Shown here piece by piece: positions 1 through 8,033 of a stretch of DNA of 10,546 nt. The stretch lies in assembly GCA_900550685.1 (NCBI GenBank), contig URTS01000066.1:1-10546 (forward strand), read 5' to 3'. The notes below the pieces were generated by a model that saw only the letters and a list, made by a program, of their open reading frames with translations, was not told the DNA's origin and ran no database searches. Origin of the DNA: an uncultured Oscillibacter sp. (GTDB taxonomy: Bacteria > Bacillota > Clostridia > Oscillospirales > Oscillospiraceae). Each line of letters starts with the position of its first letter. The stretch's first letter is position 1. The position numbers were made by a program, and so were the translations under genes.

Positions 1-53
1 CCGCGGTTTTCCACTGCCGCCTGCTGCTGCTCCGTCAGGTTCAGTTTTGCCAT
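1..53 (-). CDS. addA: AddA, helicase-exonuclease subunit (N-terminal 17 codons only; runs off the window)
   Basis: Only the start of the gene is visible. The ATG at 53..51 opens MAKLNLTEQQQAAVENR, which fits the N-terminal Q-motif region of AddA (a T-x-x-Q-x-x-A pattern just before the Walker A motif). The start is supported by AAGGAGG at 69..63, nine bases upstream and inside addB. The ATG overlaps the last 13 bases of addB, so the two are probably translationally coupled, as expected for subunits made in equal amounts. In the family, AddA is the 3'-5' SF1 helicase and nuclease subunit that works with AddB to resect double-strand breaks for RecA loading. Nothing can be said about the catalytic domains, which lie outside the window. 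The identification rests on the short N-terminus plus its position after addB. Confidence 0.85.
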   Translation of the reverse strand, partial: MAKLNLTEQQQAAVENR

Positions 54-3000
54 GGCTCGCCGCCTCCTTCCTCAAGCTCCTGCCAGAATTCCTCCGGCTT
101 CACCGGCAGAATATACCGCAGATGATCCCGGTCCTGCCCGTCCCGGAAATGGCACGCCGGCGCCCAGTCGCAGAAGCGGCACTGGCTGTCCTCCTCGCTG
201 TGGCAACAGGGATCGGCATCGATGTTGCCGCTGTGCAGCTCCGCGGAGATCTGACACAGCAGCCTGTCCACATAATTGCCCAGCCTGCCCAGCTGGGCGG
301 CAGAGGCGATGCTGCCGGAAAGATCGCCGCTTTTGTTCACCCGCAGGGGCAGATAGTGCGGCTCTGTCAGGGCCTCATGTTCCATGGCCTGAAGCACCTG
401 CGGTTCTCCAAGCAGCAGGCCGGAGCGCTTCAGCGTCTTTTCCCGCTCCTTTTCCAGGTCCTCCGGCGTCACGTTCCGGTCCAGGCTCAGAATCTCGTCC
501 CGGGCCGGGAGATACAGCACCCCGGCGGGTTCAATATCCCGGCCGAAGTACTGCTTCCCCTCTTTCTGCAGGGCAAAGAGGTACAGCAGCATCTGAATGT
601 CCAGGCCCATGCGGACATTGGCCAGGTCAAATTTCTTTTTGCCGGATTTATAATCCACCACCCGGATGTACAGCTTGTTATCCTTGATCCAGCCGTCCAC
701 CCGGTCCACCTTGCCCCCTACCCGCAGCTGGCCGCCGGGCTGGGAGATGGTCACCGCAGGCAGCGCCCCGTCCTTCCCGCCGAAGGTCAGCTCAAAGGCC
801 ATGGGAACGAAGTCGGAGTGCCGCAGTTCCTCCGCCACCTGGTCAATGACGGCATAGGCCGTGGTCCGCAGCCGCCGGAAAAGATACCGGAACCGGGCAC
901 TCCGGTTCTGGAAGTTGTGCAGTTCCCCGGCTACGTACTGGTCGATATACTGCCGCACCAGCTGGTGCAGCCGGTCGTTGTCCACGGCGGCAAAGCCCCC
1001 CTGAGCCAGCACATCCCGGGTCACGTTTTCCAGCAGGTAATGGAGGAAGGTGCCGATCTGGGGCGCGTCAAAGGCCGCCGGTTCCCGGGGCTTGGCCCGA
1101 AGACCGTATTCCATGAAATAGGCAAAGTGGCAGGACCGCAGCCGTTCCAGCCGGGAGGCGGTCATGGAGATGCGTTCTCCATAAATCGCCTTCACGGCCT
1201 CAGGCGATAGCCTGCCCCGCCGGGCGTCCGCCGCCCGGGCCATGGCATCCAGACGGCGGGCGCTGTCCGCCGTCTGCTGAAAATACTGCCACAAAACGCC
1301 GCCAGGTTCTCGTCCGGCGGTTTCCATAGCGGGGCCAACCGCTGTCAGGCGGTATGCCTTGTCAGCCGGTTCCCGTTCCAGCCGCAGATCCGGGAAGAGA
1401 TTTTGCAGCCGTTCCACCACGAAGGCGGGCCGCAGCTCACTGCCGGAGACATCCGTCACCGGGTAGCTTACCGTCAGTCCCTCCGTGGGCTGGGTCAGGG
1501 CCGCATACAGATTTTGCAGCTCCACGCTCATCCGCTCCATGCCGCTGGGCGCCAGTTCGATGCCCCGGAGGGCCAGCTCCTGGCGGTCGTCCTCGTTCAG
1601 TAATCCGCCGCTCTGTCCGGGGTCCGGCAGCACATGGTCGTTGGCCCCCAGCAGGAATAGGTATTGGGTGGTGTGGCGGTCATTCCGGGTGATCTCGGTG
1701 ACGGACACCTGGTCCAGAGACACCGGGATGGTACCTACGCTGTACTGGGTCAGCACCAGCCGGAACAGCCGCTCGAACTCGTCTCCGGTGAGCCGCTCCT
1801 CCCCCAGGATCTCCACAAACTGGTCCAACACGCCGCAGAGGATCTCCCAAAGCTGAGCGGTCTCCTCCGCCTCCTGCATCCGGCCGCCCTCCGCCTGGCG
1901 GTGCATCTGCTCCGTCAGGGCCGCTTCCAGATTCAGAGTCTCCATGAAGTCATAGAGTGCTTCCACATAGTCCCGGGCGGTCCTGCCCTCCTTCATTCCC
2001 GCCGCCAGACGGCCCAAGGGGCCGCCCACCCGGCGGCGCAGCTCGTTCACCTGCTCCAGCCGTGCCTGCCGCAGATCGTTCCAGGGAGCACCGTAGCCGT
2101 CCGGATTTTCCGTCCAGTCCGCCTCCTGCAGCCATGCCTGGCCCCGGATCTCCCATTTCAGGACGTAGTTTTCCAGGACGTCACATTCCTCCGGCGTCAA
2201 GCCCGCCAAGCCGGTTTTCAGCCAGCGGAACATGTCCTCATACTCATAGCCGTTGGAAATGGAGGCCAGCACACCGGTCAGCAGGCTCAGCACCGGCTTT
2301 TCCAGAATGTCGCTGCGGCGGCTGATGTAGGCCGGAATGCCGTACCGCTCGAACACCGTTTCAATGGTGCCCATGTAGTCCCCCATGTTCCGGGCCGCCA
2401 CGGTGATATCCCGGCAGCGGCACTTCCCCGCCGCCAGCAGCCGCCGGATGTCCGCGGCGGTCTGCTCCACCTCCGCATAGACCGTGGAGGCCTCCCGGAG
2501 GTGCACAGCACCGCTGTCGCCCTCATAGGGGATGTTCTCCCCGAAAAAGTGCCGTTCCAGATGTTCAAGTGCTGATGTGCCAGTGCTTATCAAGGCTTCT
2601 ATCTTTACAGCGCTATTTTCTGCTTTTGCCAGCCGCTCCAGCATTTCCATGGTTTTCAGGGTAGGGGCAAAGATCTCCTCACGGCTGTTCACCTCCCCCA
2701 GCAGCGTCACGGTGACGGACCGGGCCTGCCGCAGAAACGCCGCCAGGACCCGCCGCTCCTGGACGTTGAAATAGGTGAAGCCGTCGATGAAAATGTCCTT
2801 ATCCCGCACATAGCCGGACTCCTCCAGATGGTCGCAGAGCTTGGTCATCCGGTCCCGGGCATCCAGGCCGGGACGGCAGAGCCTGGCCTCATAGGCGGCG
2901 TAAAGCAGGCTGAGGTCCGTCAGTTTATCGTGGGTAGCGCCGCCAATGTCCTGGGCCTGCTGGTAGAGAATTTCCGGCGTCACCTCATAGCACCGCAGTT

Positions 3001-3370
3001 CGTCAAAGAGGGCCAGCATCTGTTCCAGAAAGCCCACCTTTTGGGAGGGTTTCCGGTACAGCGTCAGCTGGGGGGCCGTTTCCAGCAGGGCCCTCTGAAG
3101 GGTCAGCAGCTTGCCGCCGTTGTCTAGCGTCACATCCGCAATGCCGCCGGTGATGCTCAGCACCCGCTCTCCCAAGCGGCGGAAGCTCAGTACCTCCGCG
3201 TGGCGGCTGGCGGTGTCGCCGCAGGCCCGGCACACATCCACCTCCGCCTGGTGGGAAGCGTGCTCCGGCACCAGCAGGATCTGGCGGCTGGTTTCCCCCA
3301 GCTCTGCCATCCGCCGCAGCACTTTGTCCGATTTTCCCGTTTTGGCCCGGCCGATCAAGATCGTCAGCAT
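41..3370 (-). CDS. addB: AddB, ATP-dependent helicase/deoxyribonuclease subunit B
   Basis: This is a 1109-residue protein, close to the usual ~1100-1170 for AddB. It is the partner of AddA in the Firmicute double-strand-break end-processing enzyme (functional counterpart of RecBCD). Visible hallmarks are an N-terminal Walker A motif GRAKTGKS (residues 7-14) and a C-terminal RecB-family nuclease core with VVDYKSGK, giving D906 and K908. The four cysteines of the AddB iron-sulfur cluster are also present: C747 (in RSCHFAYF), then C1064, C1067 and C1073 (CRFCDWAPAC). The spacing matches the B. subtilis pattern of one Cys before the nuclease core and C-x2-C-x5-C after it. I chose the ATG at 3370..3368 because GGGAGG lies just upstream. 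A TTG five codons earlier is in frame but has no ribosome binding site of its own. addB overlaps addA by 13 bp. No frameshift or missing catalytic residue is seen. Confidence 0.95.
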   Translation of the reverse strand: MLTILIGRAKTGKSDKVLRRMAELGETSRQILLVPEHASHQAEVDVCRACGDTASRHAEVLSFRRLGERVLSITGGIADVTLDNGGKLLTLQRALLETAPQLTLYRKPSQKVGFLEQMLALFDELRCYEVTPEILYQQAQDIGGATHDKLTDLSLLYAAYEARLCRPGLDARDRMTKLCDHLEESGYVRDKDIFIDGFTYFNVQERRVLAAFLRQARSVTVTLLGEVNSREEIFAPTLKTMEMLERLAKAENSAVKIEALISTGTSALEHLERHFFGENIPYEGDSGAVHLREASTVYAEVEQTAADIRRLLAAGKCRCRDITVAARNMGDYMGTIETVFERYGIPAYISRRSDILEKPVLSLLTGVLASISNGYEYEDMFRWLKTGLAGLTPEECDVLENYVLKWEIRGQAWLQEADWTENPDGYGAPWNDLRQARLEQVNELRRRVGGPLGRLAAGMKEGRTARDYVEALYDFMETLNLEAALTEQMHRQAEGGRMQEAEETAQLWEILCGVLDQFVEILGEERLTGDEFERLFRLVLTQYSVGTIPVSLDQVSVTEITRNDRHTTQYLFLLGANDHVLPDPGQSGGLLNEDDRQELALRGIELAPSGMERMSVELQNLYAALTQPTEGLTVSYPVTDVSGSELRPAFVVERLQNLFPDLRLEREPADKAYRLTAVGPAMETAGREPGGVLWQYFQQTADSARRLDAMARAADARRGRLSPEAVKAIYGERISMTASRLERLRSCHFAYFMEYGLRAKPREPAAFDAPQIGTFLHYLLENVTRDVLAQGGFAAVDNDRLHQLVRQYIDQYVAGELHNFQNRSARFRYLFRRLRTTAYAVIDQVAEELRHSDFVPMAFELTFGGKDGALPAVTISQPGGQLRVGGKVDRVDGWIKDNKLYIRVVDYKSGKKKFDLANVRMGLDIQMLLYLFALQKEGKQYFGRDIEPAGVLYLPARDEILSLDRNVTPEDLEKEREKTLKRSGLLLGEPQVLQAMEHEALTEPHYLPLRVNKSGDLSGSIASAAQLGRLGNYVDRLLCQISAELHSGNIDADPCCHSEEDSQCRFCDWAPACHFRDGQDRDHLRYILPVKPEEFWQELEEGGGEPWQN
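63..69 (-). promoter_or_regulatory. Ribosome binding site of addA inside addB
   Basis: The minus strand reads AAGGAGG nine bases before the addA ATG. It lies within the last codons of addB and sets the addA start within the 13-bp overlap. Confidence 0.75.
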
Positions 3371-3375
3371 AGTTT

Positions 3376-3381
3376 CCTCCC
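3376..3381 (-). promoter_or_regulatory. Ribosome binding site of addB
   Basis: The minus strand reads GGGAGG five bases before the ATG at 3370. This decides between that ATG and the in-frame TTG at 3385, in favour of the ATG. Confidence 0.75.
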
Positions 3382-3400
3382 GCAAATTTCTGTTTTTCTC

Positions 3401-3429
3401 ATCTTACCACAATCCTGCCGCCAAAAATA
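3401..3429 (-). promoter_or_regulatory. Possible addB promoter (extended -10)
   Basis: On the minus strand TAAGAT lies at 3406..3401, preceded by TGG (an extended -10 TGn). Seventeen bases further upstream is only TATTTT (3429..3424), a poor -35. The predicted start would leave a leader of roughly 25 bases before the addB ATG. No LexA-type GAAC-N4-GTTC box is visible in the intergenic region. Tentative. Confidence 0.35.
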
Positions 3430-3436
3430 GACCTGA

Positions 3437-3465
3437 TTGCCTTTTTTTCGCCGCCGTGCTACAAT
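3437..3465 (+). promoter_or_regulatory. Sigma-A type promoter of the DUF1643 gene
   Basis: TTGCCT (3437..3442) and TACAAT (3460..3465) are separated by exactly 17 bases. TGC directly before the -10 makes it an extended -10 element. Transcription would start near 3472, leaving a leader of about 25 bases that holds the ribosome binding site. This is the best promoter match in the window. Confidence 0.65.
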
Positions 3466-3481
3466 GGTCTCCATGCAAAAC

Positions 3482-3489
3482 AAAGGAGG
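3482..3489 (+). promoter_or_regulatory. Ribosome binding site of the DUF1643 gene
   Basis: AAAGGAGG lies eight bases before the ATG at 3498. It shows that translation starts here, although the reading frame stays open upstream as far as 3111 (antisense to addB). Confidence 0.8.
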
Positions 3490-3497
3490 AAAATCCC

Positions 3498-4109
3498 ATG
3501 CCTCATATTCCCAAGGGCACCACGGACACCGTGGCCCTGGAGCTGTTTGAACCCGCCCTGGAAGCCGCCCTGCGTCCCTCTCCGGATTACGATGTGGACC
3601 GCTGGCTCTACGTCCCCAACACCTATTCCGAATACCGTTACATCCTGGGCACCCGGGGCAGGCGTCCCTTGATCTGCGTGGGGATCAACCCCTCCACCGC
3701 GGCCCCGGACGCCTTGGACCCCACTTTGCAGTCTGCCCAGCGCATCGCCCTAAACAACGGCTACGACAGTTTCCTGATGTTCAATGTCTACGCCCAGCGG
3801 GCTACCCGGCCTGACGATATGGAGCCTGCCTGCAACGCCGCCCTCCACGCCGAAAACCGGAAAGCCTTCCGCTACCTGCTGTCCCTTTCAGAGCACCCCG
3901 CCGTCTGGGCCGCCTGGGGCAACATCATTGAAAAGCGGGACTATCTCATGGACTGTATGCGGGACTTCGCCGCCGACAGCCAGGCCGCAGGCGCACGGTG
4001 GTTCACCGCCGGACCGCTCCTGAAAGCCGGACACCCCCACCATCCCCTGTACCTGAAAGCCACCACAGCCCTACAGCCCTTCGACATCGACGCTTACCTG
4101 AAACGCTGA
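3498..4109 (+). CDS. DUF1643 domain-containing protein, function unknown
   Basis: This is a 203-residue soluble protein with no signal peptide or membrane segment. I recognise the DUF1643 pattern: PLICVGINPSTA (residues 57-68), a DPT motif (74-76), NVYAQRAT (96-103), AAWGN (138-142) and GHPHHPLYL (178-186). The family has no established function that I know of. The order of motifs (GINPS; an N-x-Y plus R-A-T-x-P stretch; WGN; HP-x-x-P) resembles that of uracil-DNA glycosylase superfamily proteins; this is my inference, treated under findings. The start is fixed by AAAGGAGG. The gene stands alone, with its own promoter and terminator. It lies divergent from addB and convergent with dnaE, so any DNA-repair link from context is only suggestive. 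Base composition is like that of its neighbours, giving no sign of recent transfer. Confidence 0.85.
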   Translation: MPHIPKGTTDTVALELFEPALEAALRPSPDYDVDRWLYVPNTYSEYRYILGTRGRRPLICVGINPSTAAPDALDPTLQSAQRIALNNGYDSFLMFNVYAQRATRPDDMEPACNAALHAENRKAFRYLLSLSEHPAVWAAWGNIIEKRDYLMDCMRDFAADSQAAGARWFTAGPLLKAGHPHHPLYLKATTALQPFDIDAYLKR

Positions 4110-4149
4110 AAGAACCGCCCCATCCAGCTGGATGGGGCGGTTCTTTTTT
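4109..4149 (+). terminator. Bidirectional intrinsic terminator between the DUF1643 gene and dnaE
   Basis: A near-perfect inverted repeat centred between 4127 and 4128 pairs 4109-4125 with 4130-4146 (GC-rich arms, AGCT loop). On the plus strand it runs into TTCTTTTTTC, a good U-tract. On the minus strand the trailing run is TTCTTTC, shorter but usable for dnaE. The two convergent stop codons (4107..4109 and 4151..4149) flank it directly, so the intergenic space is essentially all terminator. Confidence 0.9.
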
Positions 4150-7100
4150 CATTTCACCACAACATTTTCGCTGCCTAGGGTCTCTTTGGCTTCCGCCACC
4201 AATGCCGGGTGCAGCAGCACCCGTGCGGCATAGACCTTCCTGGTATCCGCCATCACCATTTTCACGGTGCTTTTCCCGGGAAACATTTGGAACACCAGCT
4301 TCATATGCCGGATGGCCGGGTCACTGAGGCTGGGGAATTTCAAAAACAGCGTCTCCCCCGGTGCCTCCTGCCTTGGCTGTGGCTCCGGGATGCCGCCCTC
4401 CACCGTGGACAAGGGGTAAATGGAGTCGCACATGATCTGGGGAGCCTTTTCGTCCCGGACGGACAGCCGCCCCTTCACCACCACCGCCTGGTTCTCCTTC
4501 ATATAGGCGCCGCAGGTCTCCAGCACCCGGCTGAAGCACAGCAGCTCCATGGAGGCGGTATCGTCCTCCACCATGACATAGGCCATGAGGCTGTTGTTCT
4601 TGGTGGTTTTCGTTTTGCTGGAGGTGATGACCCCGGCGATGGTGACCCGCTGGCCGTCGGCAAAGCGCTCCGGGCCGCCCTCCCGGGCAAAGTCCTCAAG
4701 GATGGAGACGATGGTGGGGGCTCTCAGCTTCTGCACGGCGTCCCGGTAGTGATCCATGGGGTGGCCGGAGAGGTACAATCCGGTGGTGGCCTTCTCCATG
4801 GTCATCAGTTCCTCCGGCGTATACTCCGGAATATCTGGCAAGGGAATTTCCTTCACAGGTTCCGGCTTGTCAGCGAAACCGGCGGCCATGGAAAAGAAAT
4901 CCATCTGGCCTTCCACGTTATCCCGCTGCTGGGCCGCCACGGAGTCCATCACCGTCTCATAGACTTTGATGAGCTGGGACCGCCGGGCCCCCATGGAGTC
5001 GAAGGCTCCGGAGCGGATCAGGTTTTCCACCGCCCTCTTGTTCATTTCGCTGCCGTTCATGCGGCTGCAAAAATCGTAAAGGGAGGTAAACGGCCCCCCG
5101 GTCTCCCGTTCCCGCATCACCGCCTGGATAAAGCCCCGGCCGATGTTCTTGATGGCCACCAGGCCGAACCGGATGCCCCCTTCCTCCACGGTGAACCGGT
5201 CGGCGGAGCGGTTGATATCCGGCGGCAACAGGGCGATGCCGCACTCCCGGCACTCCCCGATGTAGCCGGACACCTTGTCGGAGTTATCCAGTACGCTGGT
5301 CAGCAGCGCCGCCATATACTCCCGGGTGAAGTGGCACTTGAAATAAGCCGTCTGGTAGGCCACCACCGCGTAGGACACGGCATGAGCCTTGTTGAAGGCA
5401 TAGTTGGCAAAGGCAAAAATCTCGTCGTAGATCTTTTCGGCGGCGGCAGGGTCGATGCCGTTGGCTACGCAGCCCTTGATATTCCGGGATGGGTCGCCGT
5501 GGAGAAACGCCTCCCGCTCCTTAGCCACGTCCTTGGCCTTCTTCTTGCTCATGGCCCGGCGGAGCATATCCGCCTGGCCCAGGGTGTACCCCGCCAGCTG
5601 CTGGAAGATCTGGATGACCTGCTCCTGATAGACGATGCAGCCGTAGGTGATGGACAGGATCGGCTCCAGCTGAGGGATGATATAGCTGACCTTGCTGGGG
5701 TCGTGCTTGCAGGCGATGAACTTGGGGATGGAATCCATGGGGCCGGGACGGTACAGGGCAATGATAGCCGTGATGTCCTCAATGCTCTGGGGCTTCAGGC
5801 CCACGCACACCCCGGTCATGCCGGTGGACTCCATCTGGAACACGCCGTTTGTCTTGCCGTCGGAGAGCATTTTATAGGTCTCCGGGTCCCCCTCCGGGAT
5901 ATCCGCCAGGGTAAAGTCCGGCTGCCGGGTCTGGACCATTTTCACAGCGTCGTCCAGTACCGTCAGGTTCCGCAGGCCCAGGAAGTCCATTTTCAGCAGG
6001 CCCAGCTCTTCCAGGGTGGTCATGATATACTGGCAGACCACGGATTCGTCGTTTTTCGCCAGGGGCACGTATTCGTACACCGGCTTCCGGGTGATGACCA
6101 CACCGGCGGCGTGGGTGGAGGCGTGGCGGGGCATGCCCTCCAGGGCACGGGCGGTATCGATGAGCCGCTTCACCTGGCCGTCCGTCTCATAGCGCTCCCG
6201 CAGCTCTTTGGAGAGCTTCAGGGCATCGTCCAGGGTGATGTGCAGGGTGTTGGGCACCAGCTTGGCGATGACGTCCACATCGGCGTAGGGCATATTCAGC
6301 ACCCGGCCCACATCCCGGATGACGCCCCGGGCGGCCATGGTGCCGAAGGTGACGATCTGGGCCACATGGTCGTCGCCGTACTTCCGGCGGACGTAGTCCA
6401 CCACCTCGCCCCGGCGGGTGTCGCCGAAGTCCATGTCGATATCCGGCATGCTCACCCGTTCCGGGTTCAGGAAACGCTCGAAGTACAGGCTGTACTTCAT
6501 GGGATCGATGTCCGTGATGCTGAGGCAGTAGCTGACCATGGACCCCGCCGCGCTGCCGCGGCCCGGTCCCACGGGGATGCCCACGCTTTTTGCATAGCGG
6601 ACAAAGTCGGACACGATGAGAAAATAGTCGGTAAAGCCCATTTTCTCGATCATGTCCTGCTCGTATTTCAGCTGGTCCCGGTACTTGTCGTCCTCGCCGT
6701 ACCGGGCCTTGTAGCCCTCGTCACACAGCTTTTTCAGATAGGAGAAACTGTCATAGCCCTCCGGCAGCTTGAATTCCGGCAGGTGATACTTGCCGAAGGT
6801 GAATTCAAGATTGCACATCTCCGTGATCTTTTGGGTATTTTCCAGAGCGCCCTCGTAGCCCGCAAACAGCGCCGCCATCTCCTCCTCGCTGCGGAGGTAG
6901 AAGTTCTGGGGCTCGTAGCGCATCCGGTTCTCATCGTCCACTGTTTTGCCGGTCTGGATGCACAGCAGAATGTCGTGAGCCTCGGCGTCCTCCTTACGGA
7001 GGTAGTGGGAGTCGTTGGTGCAGACCATGGGGATGCCGGTCTCCTGATGAATTTTCAGGATGGACTGGTTCACCAGCTTCTGGTCCCGGATGCCATGGTC

Positions 7101-7631
7101 CTGCAATTCCAGATAGAACCGGTCCGGGCCGAACAGCGCTGCCATTTCCAGGGCATAAGTCTTGGCGTTGTCGTACTCGCCGTTCCGCAGGCGGCGGGGG
7201 ATCTCTCCCGCCAGACAGGCGGACAGGGCGATCAGGCCCTTGGAGTGCTTCCGCAGCAGCTCCTGGTCAATGCGGGGCTTTACGTAAAAGCCCTCCGTCC
7301 ACGCCAGGGACACCATGTAGGAGAGGTTGCGGTAGCCCTCCTCATTTTCGCACAGCAGCACCAGATGGCGGCTTTCGCTGTCGAACTCGTGGACCTTGTC
7401 GAACCGGGTGCGGCCCTGGGGGGCCACATAGACCTCGCAGCCGATGATGGGCTTGATGCCCTCCGCCTTGCAGGCCCGGTAAAAGTCGATGACGCCGTAC
7501 ATAACACCGTGGTCCGTGATGGCGCATGCGGTCTGGCCCATGGCCTTCACCACCCCCGGCAGCTCCTTGATCTTGCAGAAGCCGTCCAGCAGGCTGAACT
7601 CCGTATGCACATGTAAATGGGTGAAGGCCAT
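4149..7631 (-). CDS. dnaE: DNA polymerase III subunit alpha (DnaE)
   Basis: This is a 1160-residue C-family replicative polymerase. Domains in order: an N-terminal PHP domain (about 1-220) with HLHVH (5-9), D40-H41, E66, H89, C139 and D207-x-H209; the palm with GPGRGSAAGS (355-364), PDIDMDF (catalytic D399 and D401) and KMDFLGLR (third aspartate D549); thumb/fingers and helix-hairpin-helix regions; QMDFF (909-913), which fits an internal sliding-clamp-binding motif; an OB fold from about 994 to 1075; and a short C-terminal domain. The PHP metal ligands look intact, unlike in E. coli DnaE. Length and the domain after the OB fold suggest a DnaE1-like protein, but I cannot settle the subtype. 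Firmicutes usually also have PolC, which is not in this window. The ATG at 7631 has AGGAG seven bases upstream. It is the last gene of the minus-strand cluster and ends at a terminator three bases after its stop codon. Confidence 0.97.
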   Translation of the reverse strand: MAFTHLHVHTEFSLLDGFCKIKELPGVVKAMGQTACAITDHGVMYGVIDFYRACKAEGIKPIIGCEVYVAPQGRTRFDKVHEFDSESRHLVLLCENEEGYRNLSYMVSLAWTEGFYVKPRIDQELLRKHSKGLIALSACLAGEIPRRLRNGEYDNAKTYALEMAALFGPDRFYLELQDHGIRDQKLVNQSILKIHQETGIPMVCTNDSHYLRKEDAEAHDILLCIQTGKTVDDENRMRYEPQNFYLRSEEEMAALFAGYEGALENTQKITEMCNLEFTFGKYHLPEFKLPEGYDSFSYLKKLCDEGYKARYGEDDKYRDQLKYEQDMIEKMGFTDYFLIVSDFVRYAKSVGIPVGPGRGSAAGSMVSYCLSITDIDPMKYSLYFERFLNPERVSMPDIDMDFGDTRRGEVVDYVRRKYGDDHVAQIVTFGTMAARGVIRDVGRVLNMPYADVDVIAKLVPNTLHITLDDALKLSKELRERYETDGQVKRLIDTARALEGMPRHASTHAAGVVITRKPVYEYVPLAKNDESVVCQYIMTTLEELGLLKMDFLGLRNLTVLDDAVKMVQTRQPDFTLADIPEGDPETYKMLSDGKTNGVFQMESTGMTGVCVGLKPQSIEDITAIIALYRPGPMDSIPKFIACKHDPSKVSYIIPQLEPILSITYGCIVYQEQVIQIFQQLAGYTLGQADMLRRAMSKKKAKDVAKEREAFLHGDPSRNIKGCVANGIDPAAAEKIYDEIFAFANYAFNKAHAVSYAVVAYQTAYFKCHFTREYMAALLTSVLDNSDKVSGYIGECRECGIALLPPDINRSADRFTVEEGGIRFGLVAIKNIGRGFIQAVMRERETGGPFTSLYDFCSRMNGSEMNKRAVENLIRSGAFDSMGARRSQLIKVYETVMDSVAAQQRDNVEGQMDFFSMAAGFADKPEPVKEIPLPDIPEYTPEELMTMEKATTGLYLSGHPMDHYRDAVQKLRAPTIVSILEDFAREGGPERFADGQRVTIAGVITSSKTKTTKNNSLMAYVMVEDDTASMELLCFSRVLETCGAYMKENQAVVVKGRLSVRDEKAPQIMCDSIYPLSTVEGGIPEPQPRQEAPGETLFLKFPSLSDPAIRHMKLVFQMFPGKSTVKMVMADTRKVYAARVLLHPALVAEAKETLGSENVVVK

Positions 7632-7685
7632 GGGGATTCTCCTATTCTTTCTCTTTGATTCGCTTCATTGGTTGATACGGCAAAC

Positions 7686-8000
7686 TCAACCGCAGTTGTC
7701 CAGATCTTTGCCGCAGTCCGGACAGAAATGGGGCAGGCTGGTGGGCACCCGGCCGCCGGCCATCAGGGAGGCCCCGCAGTAGGGACAGCGTAGCTTCGAA
7801 AAGGCGGTCAGAAGGCTTCCGGCCATGATCAGGATTCCAACACCTGCCGCGATCCAAAGGAATACCGACACATCGTTTCCCCGCCACTGGTAGGATTCGT
7901 CGATCAGATAAATCACAGCCGTCAGGCCAAGCCCACCGAAAAAGAAACCATTGCACACTTTTAAAAGCTTATGCGGTCCCATAGGTTCTTTCTTTTGCAT
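7686..8000 (-). CDS. Small two-helix membrane protein with a C-terminal zinc ribbon, hypothetical
   Basis: This is a 104-residue protein of unknown function. Two hydrophobic segments are visible, about residues 16-33 and 44-67, joined by a short polar loop (DESYQWRGND). They are followed by a C-terminal zinc-ribbon-like tail with CPYC (72-75) and CPDC (93-96), which probably binds one zinc ion. The lysine-rich N-terminus (MQKKE) suggests it starts inside the cell, which would place both ends in the cytoplasm. The start at 8000 has GAGGG six bases upstream; an in-frame ATG at residue 7 has only weak ribosome-binding sequence. The gene lies 33 bp after the C_GCAxxG_C_C gene and 54 bp before dnaE, on the same strand. 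I do not recognise a named family. A minus-strand frame at 7642..7956 overlaps it but lacks these features. Confidence 0.75.
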   Translation of the reverse strand: MQKKEPMGPHKLLKVCNGFFFGGLGLTAVIYLIDESYQWRGNDVSVFLWIAAGVGILIMAGSLLTAFSKLRCPYCGASLMAGGRVPTSLPHFCPDCGKDLDNCG

Positions 8001-8033
8001 GTCTATCCCTCAGTTCTATAAAGTGGATTTATT

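Noticed and set aside
47..2575. Several long plus-strand frames opposite addB (for example 47..1210 and 1664..2575)
   Set aside because: They are low-complexity antisense shadows of addB with no domains and no ribosome binding sites.
2557..2640. Local drop in GC content inside addB
   Set aside because: The addB frame continues through it without disruption, and it probably encodes a variable linker. There are no repeats or insertion boundaries.
3111..3497. N-terminal extension of the DUF1643 reading frame to 3111
   Set aside because: It would run antisense through addB and across the DUF1643 promoter. A clear promoter and AAAGGAGG place the start at 3498.
4209..7616. An open frame of 1135 codons on the plus strand, antisense to almost all of dnaE
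   Set aside because: It is rich in His, Gly, Val and Leu with no recognisable domain, as expected for the complement of a GC-rich gene. No convincing ribosome binding site or promoter supports it, and dnaE on the other strand has every catalytic motif.
7632..7685. Possible dnaE promoter (TTGCCG with AATCAA 17 bases on)
   Set aside because: The -10 matches only three of six consensus positions, and the gap is short enough for simple operon read-through.
7642..7956. A second 104-codon minus-strand frame overlapping the zinc-ribbon membrane protein
   Set aside because: It has no domain or membrane pattern, while the other frame has two hydrophobic segments, paired CxxC motifs and a better start.
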